Of a stretch of DNA of 13,582 nucleotides, positions 7,401 to 13,582 are shown piece after piece. Location of the stretch: assembly GCA_003024985.2 (NCBI GenBank), contig PXIH01S0010982.1. One strand, given 5' to 3'. A program made the position numbers and the translations under genes. The notes beneath the pieces are model-generated. The model was not told where the DNA came from. It ran no database searches and was given only the letters and a program-made list of their open reading frames with translations. The number at the start of each line of letters is the position of its first letter. Position 1 is the first letter of the stretch. The stretch comes from Euperipatoides rowelli (Eukaryota > Onychophora > Udeonychophora > Euonychophora > Peripatopsidae).

Positions 7401-10400
7401 AATATTATCTTCCTGTTTATCTTCAAAAATCATTATGGATGAAATATTATATATTCCTTTATCTTCACATACCTCAGCTTTCAGTGGTATATGGTCATAA
7501 GAATGCATGCAACTGTTATCTTCTGCACCGTGATGGATATCTACCATTCTTTGACTCCAAGTTATCCTTTCATAAACCTTTGAATCTTCCATGTCTAATA
7601 AACAAATAGGATCATCTTTGCTTTTTCTATCTTCAGATAAATTTGAATATGAGCTTGTTTTACTAATAGATTCACTACTTTGTATATTATTTTCTATACA
7701 ATCATTATTTTTCAAATCATATGAGTCTTCAGTCTGTTGGAAGACGTTTTGTTTAACTTCAATGTTATTTTGTAATGGAATTGTTGAACACGTTCCTTTA
7801 GATTCAATTCTGGATATATTTTCTGATAATGAGAATTTCTCTGTTTTCATATGAATATCTTCAGATAATGGTTGCTGCAATGAATTTTTAATTGGGAAAT
7901 AATTTTCCTGTTTTAATATTGGAATTTCTTCATTCTGCAAACAAGAGATTTCTTCAAATTGTGACAATAACTTTAATTGTGAGAAGTAGATTTCATTAGC
8001 GCTACATGTCATGTGATTTGATTGTTTTTCTACATTTTGCTCATCTGTATTCCTATTATCAAATTCATATGCTTTTTTAATTTCATTAGATATAAAATTA
8101 CTTTCATGAAGAATGCTGTGACTATCATTTTCTATAATAAACTGATCAATTACTGGAGATGTCCTGGATAACACTGATTCTATTTCAGTATCACAAGACC
8201 ATATGGAACTTTTAAACATTTCATTTGCATTATTTTCTGAAAGCTTTTCTTGGGGTTGCTTCTTCAACCAAAATTTTTGATCATCTTTGTTATAAAGAGG
8301 ACCTAAACTGATTTTCTCTAAATTTTGTTCATTGACCAATGTATCTGATGTTGACATTTTAGAATCAATAAGCATTTGATTAAATGATTGAGATATGGAT
8401 AAACCAGTTGACCTATTCTCCTGAAATTCATTTTGATATTCTCTACTTTCTTCATCACTAACTGAATCAAATGAACTATGATGTTCTTTCCTTGAAGATT
8501 TTCTTAAATAGTTATCCACTTCACTCTCACCTTCAGCATCACAAGAATATACAGAATCTTTCCTTATATTTTGTCCTTCTTCAAGAGAGATCAAATTTCT
8601 CTTCAAACCATAAGGTTTAATCTCAGATGATCTGTTTAAATCTAAATCACAAAATTCTTCCCCAGACTTTGATAAACTATTCAAAGATACAGTGTTTATA
8701 TTTTCTTTATCTGAATTTAAATAAAGATTAGGTACTTCCATTTCTATTAGGACATTTTGAATTTGTCTACTAGTATTGCTTTCCATGATCATTTCTGAAG
8801 GAATTATGCAGTCATTATCACAAATTTCAGATGAATCTAAGAGTGCCATTGATTGTTCTAAAATGCCACTATCTTGTGAAAATTCATTTTCCCAGTTATT
8901 TGCTTTTAAATTTATAGGATATAATTCATTTTCTATTTGTTCATTTTTATTCTGCATAGAATTTTTCTTGAGTGTATTGTCTTGAGAATTAATTATATCT
9001 TCATCATTGTCAATTACAGATGAGTCTATTAGAACCATTGATTGTTCTAATATACCAGTTAATGAAACACTATCACTAATATTTTCCATTAAATTTTCAC
9101 CCAATTCAATGAAATATGGTTTTAGTTTCATGGATAAGAAGGAGTTAGAAGAAATCTCATGTATTTTTAGGAATTTATCAGGATATAGACATTTGTTTGA
9201 AGAATCTATAGTTTCATTTTCTAATGAACTACCCATAAAATCATTAAAACTAGTTTCACTGACTTCTTGATATAACTGTTTCTTTGATGTTTCAGTTATT
9301 TGATCACTTATTTCTTGTTTTGCATTTGAACAAATGGCATCTGTAAACAAAGATTTGTTATATGAATTTTCCAATATTTTGGACGATCTTTTTCTCACAA
9401 CCTTTAAATCACCTGTCTCGGCATTTAATATTTTTTCAGTAGATTCAATTGATGATTGAACAAATGGTAATGTTTCTTTTTCTTGAAGAACATCTGAACA
9501 TACAACAGGTTGTTCAAGCATTTTGAATGATGCTACTGTTTCATTATTAATATCTGGCAATATATCAGTGAATTCACTTGCTGTATGAATAACAGACTGT
9601 ATACATTCTAACTCCTCATTTAAAAGAACTATTGAATTTTCAGATATGTTAGATGTGGTTTCATTTTCTAACTCACAATTTATTAATCCATTTGTGTATT
9701 CAAGTGGTGAATGCCTTATGAGTTGTATATCTTCTATAGAATTTGAAATCCCTATTGCTTGTTGTAATGGTTTGGATATAGACTCATCTAAGATACCAAT
9801 ATATGATAATGTATCATTACATCCTACTATTGAAGGTGTAATGGGTTGTAACCATTCTAACTCATCATTTGAAATAACTCTTGAAGTTTCAAATATATTG
9901 TAATTTGCTTCATCACTACTTTGTTTTGACAATTCATTAGAATAATCAACAGTAGAATTTTTCATTATTTGTTGTGATAATTTACAAAATTCACTTTCTG
10001 CATTTGATAGTTCATCAGAAAGTTGAATAGATTGATTTTCATTTGGTTGCAACCATTCTAATTCTTCATTAGAAATATAAATTGACATATCAAATTTATT
10101 AGATTTACTTTCATTCTCACTATTACCATTGGATTCTTTATCAGAATTACAAATTGATGACTGTATTGAAGATTGTATGATTTCTCCTATAACACTTGAA
10201 TTCACTGTTAATTGTTCTGATATTGATGTGTCTTCATAATTTCTATTATCATTTGATACTTCAGAATAATTTTCATTTGACAGGTTATTAAACAGTTGTA
10301 GCCATTCTAACTCCATATTTGATATATCTTTTAAAATGTCACATTTATTGGCATTTGTTTCATGTTCACCCTCATTTGATAATTTATTAGTACTGGATAT

Positions 10401-13400
10401 TAAAGATTGCATCTCTTGTACCATAATATTTGAATGCATCATTGATTGTTCTGATATTTTCAATTCATGATCACTTTCATTGTAATAATTTAGCAATTCA
10501 ATACTATTTCTAAGTGATGAACATTTATGTTGTGGTAATCCATCTCTAATAATCTCGTCTGAAGCTAACATTGATTCTTCATGTATTGTTGGTGTTGAAT
10601 CTATTTTATTATCATTTAATAATTCATTTATAGCTGCACTTAATGACTCTATACCAGCAGCATTTGATATTTTATTATCTTCAATAGTTGATAAATTTGG
10701 TGATGTATCTTTTACTTCTTTTGAATGTATAAATGAGTCAATTTTCACATCATCATTAAATGATGTCTCCAGGGAATGGAATTGAGCCTCAAATTTTTCA
10801 CTAGTGAGGAATTCAGCACATTTAGTTACAAGATCAGAAGTAAGTTTATTTGATAGGACTTTCAAATCCTCTAATTTTGTTTGATAATGTAATGTATTTT
10901 CCTTTTCAAAATATTCTATACATATCTCTGGCTGATTGAAATCATTATATAAATTATTAATGTCATCTGAATTGGAATGTGATTCATTGATATGTAACAT
11001 ATTTTCTTGTATAGAATAATCTATGGAATCATGTTTAATGCATTTATCGGTTTGATAGTTATTGAATGATTGATATGTGTCAAGACTTTCTGTTCTACAG
11101 GAGTTCTTTAAATTTTCTACTTGATTCTCTTCACAACATTTTTTATCAAAATCAGCACTTAAATTGTTATTCCTTGTGCTATTTGTATTAATTGATTCTG
11201 AAGTATCTGAAAAAATTAATGCTGCTGAATTAGAAAGAATATCATGACATACAGATTGGGTATGAGAAGTCTTTGATTTGGGTTCTAACATATCTTCATT
11301 TTGCTCAGAATTATTCTCTGATCCAAAACTTTCAAGTGAAATGCTGAATTCACCATTAACTTCATCTGCAGCTAAAGATTTAATTAATAGTTCACTCTTC
11401 TTATGATTTTCATCATATTCTATGTCTACTTTATTTGTTTCACACTTTATCATTTCATTTTCTAATTCAGATTCAGATTTTTTTATTGGTATTTTATCCA
11501 TTTCTATTTGTGTCAATAAAGATTTATTTGTATTTTTAGAATAAATGTAATTTGTGTCATGACTTTTTTTATCAATATCTAGTTGGCACATACCTATTGT
11601 TTCAATGAAATATCCTTTGTCACTTGTATTTTGTTTTGTTGAAGGGGTTGGACTTATGGTTATACACTGATCCTGTATATCTTTAAATTCTTTATTACTA
11701 AAATTTTGTAAACGCTGATCAATTTTATATTCTTCATTTTTAAATAAATTTGCATTATTTCCTTTTTTTGACAAATCATAATGGTCAAAATGACATTGAA
11801 TTTGAAAAGCCTTATTATTTTCTTCAGAGTGAAATGATGTTCTTATCTGTCTTGTCATTTCATATGTTTTATATTCATGTGATTTAATTAAACTTTCCTT
11901 TATATTTCCATCAATTGGTATAATAGTCTCTTTTATTAAAATGTCAGCATTATTCTGTTTACTGTTGTATTTTATGAGAGTGTTTGATGTATGTTGTTCT
12001 TTGGGTACTTCTTTATCAGTAATTATATTTTGAAATGAACTAGAAGATATCTGAAATTTTAGAGATGATTCATGTTTAATATATTCTAATTCTGGACAAG
12101 ATGTAAAGGAGATTGGATCATTGTGAGAAGATTTAAGAATAGTTGATAAATCCCCATCAGACTTTGATAAGAATATATATTTCTGGTTACAATGATCTTT
12201 ATTTGAATGAATTTTGAGTGGCTCCATCATAGTTACAGTTAATTTTTGCTCACTTGATAATAATGATGGTGTCTTGATAACAAATACATTTTTTAGATGA
12301 TCCCTATTTTCTTTATCCTGAGGTGAGTTTGTATGTTCATTAATTATATTATCTGATGTAGAAATTGATTCTAATGGAAAACTGAATGATTCTGATTTTG
12401 ATCCATCAATATCAGGAATATTGTCTAAAATATCTTCTAGTGTTAAATCGGTATTGACATTTTTTATGGATTCTGTAGATCTCCTTAAATCATTATCAGC
12501 TATAAATATTTGTGACTTGTTACAAATGTCAAAAGGAAATAAATTGCTTTTCACTGTTATCATAATATCAGAAATAATATGTTTAGCTTCTTCTTCAAGT
12601 TTCCTTTTATAATTTTCGTTATTAAATACAAAATCTGCTTGATGTAGAATATTCTCTCCTGATACAAATAAACGATCTAAACATTGTATTTTACTAACTA
12701 GACAATGACTATCTTTTACAATTTCATTTATTTCATAGAGTTCCATTAGACTTTCAAATCTATCTTCTATCTTATTTGAGTTACATTTTGATGAAATATT
12801 AGGATTTAAATTGGACCATTTGTCTTTACTACTTAAAGGGACATTGCCTTCACCAGATATAAACTTTTTTACATTTAATGTTATCATTTGATCAACTTCT
12901 TTGCGTTCATTTACTGTTACAGATATCAAAGAACGATTACATTCTTCTACAGTTACATCATCTTCAATATCATCAACTGGGTTAGCAATGATTTTGGAAT
13001 AAACTGTTTCTGTTATTGGTGGTTTGTTTTCAACAACATGATAAAATGATTTACCTGGTAAAAGTGACTGGATGTCAACCTGTGTATTACTTTGTATCTC
13101 AGGATCTAAATCATCCTGATTCATTGTAAAATATGATAATGAATCTTTCTCTACAAAAAAATTATTAATACCTAAAGTTTCATCCACTTCTAACAACACT
13201 TCTTTGACTATATTTTTCTCAACATGTATATCTTTAATGTCTTCACTAGATGTATAAAACTCTTTTATTTCTATTCTTTTTTCATTTTCTGTGTTAAGTT
13301 CCTTTACCAAGTCCATATTTTCTTCCATAAGTTTTAAAGTTACATTATAGTTATTGTTCACATTTTCTTCCATTTGTTTCAAAGGTACATCATAGATATT

Positions 13401-13582
13401 GTCGACATTTTCTTCCATTTGTTTCAAAGTTACATCATTGTTATTGTCCATATTTTTTTCCATTTGTTTCAAAGGTACATCATAGTTATTGTCACCATTT
13501 TCTTCCATTTGTTTCAAAGATACATTATAAATATTGTCCACATTTTCTTCTATATGTTTCACAGTTACATCATAGTTATTGT
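4479..13582 (-). CDS. Giant low-complexity protein of unknown function, upstream part (partial; open at right edge)
   Basis: One minus-strand frame is open from the right edge (first full codon 13580-13578) to a TAG at 4481-4479, giving 3033 residues. No true start is visible: the GTG at 13562 is an ordinary valine codon inside a repeat, so the gene begins beyond 13582. Residues 1-90 are a 15-residue repeat array (consensus LKQMEENVDNNYDVP). Around 270-345 is a helix-prone, less degenerate stretch (from MELYEINEIVKDS to EEEAKHIISDI). Residues about 1050-1600 hold degenerate ELEWLQ and GILEQSM repeats, with a basic patch (VVRKRSSK) near 1395. The last 35 residues are acidic and helix-prone (SEEERELLAFEQDVLDTLDM). 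The rest is Ser/Asn/Glu/Asp/Ile/Lys-rich and looks disordered. I see no catalytic motif, signal peptide or membrane span. The final codons after GAG (4493-4491) are probably intron read-through, because GTAAGA follows. Coding status is certain from length alone; function is unrecognised. Confidence 0.9.
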   Translation of the reverse strand, partial: NNYDVTVKHIEENVDNIYNVSLKQMEENGDNNYDVPLKQMEKNMDNNNDVTLKQMEENVDNIYDVPLKQMEENVNNNYNVTLKLMEENMDLVKELNTENEKRIEIKEFYTSSEDIKDIHVEKNIVKEVLLEVDETLGINNFFVEKDSLSYFTMNQDDLDPEIQSNTQVDIQSLLPGKSFYHVVENKPPITETVYSKIIANPVDDIEDDVTVEECNRSLISVTVNERKEVDQMITLNVKKFISGEGNVPLSSKDKWSNLNPNISSKCNSNKIEDRFESLMELYEINEIVKDSHCLVSKIQCLDRLFVSGENILHQADFVFNNENYKRKLEEEAKHIISDIMITVKSNLFPFDICNKSQIFIADNDLRRSTESIKNVNTDLTLEDILDNIPDIDGSKSESFSFPLESISTSDNIINEHTNSPQDKENRDHLKNVFVIKTPSLLSSEQKLTVTMMEPLKIHSNKDHCNQKYIFLSKSDGDLSTILKSSHNDPISFTSCPELEYIKHESSLKFQISSSSFQNIITDKEVPKEQHTSNTLIKYNSKQNNADILIKETIIPIDGNIKESLIKSHEYKTYEMTRQIRTSFHSEENNKAFQIQCHFDHYDLSKKGNNANLFKNEEYKIDQRLQNFSNKEFKDIQDQCITISPTPSTKQNTSDKGYFIETIGMCQLDIDKKSHDTNYIYSKNTNKSLLTQIEMDKIPIKKSESELENEMIKCETNKVDIEYDENHKKSELLIKSLAADEVNGEFSISLESFGSENNSEQNEDMLEPKSKTSHTQSVCHDILSNSAALIFSDTSESINTNSTRNNNLSADFDKKCCEENQVENLKNSCRTESLDTYQSFNNYQTDKCIKHDSIDYSIQENMLHINESHSNSDDINNLYNDFNQPEICIEYFEKENTLHYQTKLEDLKVLSNKLTSDLVTKCAEFLTSEKFEAQFHSLETSFNDDVKIDSFIHSKEVKDTSPNLSTIEDNKISNAAGIESLSAAINELLNDNKIDSTPTIHEESMLASDEIIRDGLPQHKCSSLRNSIELLNYYNESDHELKISEQSMMHSNIMVQEMQSLISSTNKLSNEGEHETNANKCDILKDISNMELEWLQLFNNLSNENYSEVSNDNRNYEDTSISEQLTVNSSVIGEIIQSSIQSSICNSDKESNGNSENESKSNKFDMSIYISNEELEWLQPNENQSIQLSDELSNAESEFCKLSQQIMKNSTVDYSNELSKQSSDEANYNIFETSRVISNDELEWLQPITPSIVGCNDTLSYIGILDESISKPLQQAIGISNSIEDIQLIRHSPLEYTNGLINCELENETTSNISENSIVLLNEELECIQSVIHTASEFTDILPDINNETVASFKMLEQPVVCSDVLQEKETLPFVQSSIESTEKILNAETGDLKVVRKRSSKILENSYNKSLFTDAICSNAKQEISDQITETSKKQLYQEVSETSFNDFMGSSLENETIDSSNKCLYPDKFLKIHEISSNSFLSMKLKPYFIELGENLMENISDSVSLTGILEQSMVLIDSSVIDNDEDIINSQDNTLKKNSMQNKNEQIENELYPINLKANNWENEFSQDSGILEQSMALLDSSEICDNDCIIPSEMIMESNTSRQIQNVLIEMEVPNLYLNSDKENINTVSLNSLSKSGEEFCDLDLNRSSEIKPYGLKRNLISLEEGQNIRKDSVYSCDAEGESEVDNYLRKSSRKEHHSSFDSVSDEESREYQNEFQENRSTGLSISQSFNQMLIDSKMSTSDTLVNEQNLEKISLGPLYNKDDQKFWLKKQPQEKLSENNANEMFKSSIWSCDTEIESVLSRTSPVIDQFIIENDSHSILHESNFISNEIKKAYEFDNRNTDEQNVEKQSNHMTCSANEIYFSQLKLLSQFEEISCLQNEEIPILKQENYFPIKNSLQQPLSEDIHMKTEKFSLSENISRIESKGTCSTIPLQNNIEVKQNVFQQTEDSYDLKNNDCIENNIQSSESISKTSSYSNLSEDRKSKDDPICLLDMEDSKVYERITWSQRMVDIHHGAEDNSCMHSYDHIPLKAEVCEDKGIYNISSIMIFEDKQEDNIMAMNELKPNSTMQEHITEINEMNVTDEISNPILNNKVFKNSEENDDCIKIYNNESNFGNEPEIFGVKTGSFNSELMENIIKTNNGLDYIVNNLLFESEAFEKTTQLEEIKIPSCRLLSSVDMNSDIKETPSNPNVTFSLLTGEKDSVIQSELYKKLSEDFKIKKYEDLSEFKLKECNDLKPVSCTEMYNRKHECISSNSSILALLKATDMNHYCNLSLEAADDSNVYKETDSKWRILDKNFAHFHDEIPDLNEDNLDNMDEDKFRQYEHSLNLAPLNFSDEDKNMTIDQMSSTIATNYSQEKYNFMEANNLTAETATHQIIGKTFEKISTENKALSPILSYMFKIEDSVKTNDTSAKDPEIDDVQLTKSTFDSFEINKDFNRNEHSINSCDQNIELNTIVKKDISALKSITELSKFNENGKNEMNIPLKLTTQSLCEPLIHVLPNPISSSVPLDAQNFLEFSLVQDSFDHNLDSTNTENGKPMENKTQIDNRLNNIPMTLSDREIQRNDISSSTKSEISNVSLSFQIYDNEQTRQSFVKSNSSLKYGDVDDFVIEHNTLKSIPSKTNYGKLQPLFSDNEDENILFLLNTCKDTKISNAFHLSLSDVSNINSDDKYPFHETLNSNPEKTIKKYSIETDSDIDECLSGECGNSDYLNNVTSEDHDYTSHTAIHVNNLSPIDKVSFEVRENIEDNNLLLEVKEANHTVDMNAEINNEDNQIEKSQIPNVNEKYLWKNEEDINLIQSNNFQFISLEGLLNEMKELHQQEFVMPANLDKTTSRKDCHQEVYEEQNEKTENINISKQSDNCTSKLSPIKQILNNCNTKYKINFNKEDDYSEYHEELYDLKTTSLLIDERIVNVNPNITEITIENPLISEDRNNIFPQTEDRNRISSSLQFQFEENNLCESDTNDHLLDLMNRGDIFHEDSDENKELEEGIFQFQTSEEERELLAFEQDVLDTLDMLYHGDGHMECEVRI
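4488..4493 (-). other. 5' splice donor GAG|GTAAGA (motif 4493-4485)
   Basis: On the minus strand the exon would end with GAG at 4493-4491 and the intron begin GTAAGA at 4490-4485. This fits the metazoan donor consensus at every important position (AG|GTAAG). It lies only three codons before the TAG that ends the 9-kb open frame. That is the expected arrangement when an ORF reads a few codons into an intron. Confidence 0.65.
8173..8565 (-). repeat. S-[VI]-[YW]-S-C-D repeat pair
   Basis: SVYSCDAEGESEVD (about 8565-8521) and SIWSCDTEIESVLS (about 8213-8170) share the pattern S-x-aromatic-S-C-D-x-E-x-E-S in a frame otherwise poor in cysteine and aromatic residues. The spacing is about 350 bases. 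It is a small match, but the residues kept are rare ones. It could be a binding motif or the trace of an old duplication. Confidence 0.55.
8823..9060 (-). repeat. GILEQSM repeat pair
   Basis: GILEQSMVLIDSSVIDN (about 9060-9010) and GILEQSMALLDSSEICDN (about 8870-8820) lie about 190 bases apart in the same frame, each followed by an acidic-then-II segment. Weaker relatives, such as ISEQSMMHSN near 10440, MLEQPVVCSD near 9520 and ILDESISKPL near 9790, lie among the ELEWLQ motifs. Both may belong to one longer, decayed repeat unit. Confidence 0.75.
9595..10326 (-). repeat. Degenerate ELEWLQ repeat, four copies
   Basis: Within the upstream frame the motif appears as ISNMELEWLQ (about 10326-10290), ISNEELEWLQP (about 10080-10045), ISNDELEWLQP (about 9879-9845) and LLNEELECIQS (about 9630-9597). 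Spacing is roughly 243, 201 and 246 bases. Sequence between the motifs is poorly conserved apart from an I[SL]EQ-type element and Ser-rich stretches. The pattern looks like repeated short linear motifs in a disordered chain. I do not recognise the binding partner. Confidence 0.8.
13312..13582 (-). repeat. 45-base coding tandem repeat, six copies, running off the right edge
   Basis: The TTTT landmarks recur every 45 bases (13318, 13363, 13408, 13453, 13498, 13543). Each unit encodes 15 residues, consensus LKQMEENVDNNYDV[TP]. Copies differ by several bases, many of them changing residues (LKLMEENM, LKQMEKNM, KHIEENV), so the array is not freshly homogenised. The 15-residue units place Leu, Met and Val at intervals that could form short amphipathic helices separated by an Asn-rich linker; this is inference. 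The rightmost unit is cut by the window edge. Confidence 0.92.

Noticed and set aside
4684-12612. Several 63-87-codon plus-strand frames opposite the large upstream frame
   Set aside because: All are antisense to a 3033-codon frame. Their apparent hydrophobic, membrane-like stretches are the reverse reading of polar codons.
13560-13562. GTG as start codon of the upstream frame
   Set aside because: It is a valine codon within a repeat unit, the frame is open beyond it to the window edge, and eukaryotic genes rarely start with GTG.
1-13582. Complete circular viral genome, suggested by the identical ends
   Set aside because: No replication, capsid or other viral hallmark protein is visible. 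The shared ends lie in a coding tandem repeat, where false circularity is expected, and the donor and acceptor sites point to a spliced cellular gene.
1-13582. Apicomplexan (Plasmodium-like) origin because of the Asn-rich AT-rich coding sequence
   Set aside because: Long homopolymeric Asn or Lys runs are absent and Ser, Glu and Ile are as prominent as Asn. It cannot be excluded, but an arthropod-like genome fits at least as well.

Overview
The window is AT-rich eukaryotic nuclear-type DNA, most likely from a metazoan. An arthropod is my guess from the base composition, the short AT-rich intron candidate and the very long, polar, Asn/Ser/Glu/Ile/Lys-rich protein, but nothing here fixes the taxon. 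I see no bacterial operon structure, tRNA, rRNA, transposase, CRISPR array or viral hallmark gene. Essentially all of the coding signal is on the minus strand.

Layout, in the direction of transcription (right to left). From 13582 to 4479 there is one uninterrupted minus-strand frame (3033 codons plus a stop), open at the right edge. A 161-base non-coding gap follows. From 4317 to 1 there is a second uninterrupted minus-strand frame (1439 codons), with no stop before the left edge. Both parts encode low-complexity, apparently disordered protein in the same style, with no catalytic domain I recognise. The last codons of the upstream frame contain a very good 5' splice donor (GAG|GTAAGA at 4493-4488). 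Two plausible acceptors lie near the start of the second frame. The favoured reading is therefore one giant gene with a short intron of about 150-230 bases. The one undetermined base (n at 4234) decides the frame: if it is a spurious extra base, the splice joins the two halves in frame.

The two ends of the window are the most unusual feature. Bases 1-44 and 13539-13582 are identical and lie in a 45-base coding tandem repeat. The shared copy is a divergent variant that differs from every other complete copy. Merging the ends makes a 13,538-base closed path in which the left frame runs in phase into the right frame, giving an open frame of 4,458 codons. This could be an assembly cycle, a tandem duplication of a 13.5-kb module, or a real circle; the sequence alone cannot decide.

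The protein contains at least five further internal repeat families: a 16-residue DKPDDLPSRNSRIKE array, a roughly 150-175-residue ancient duplication, an ELEWLQ motif repeated about every 65-80 residues, a GILEQSM pair and an S-[VI]-[YW]-S-C-D pair. They suggest a scaffold-like protein that grew by duplication and presents repeated short binding motifs; that role is inference.
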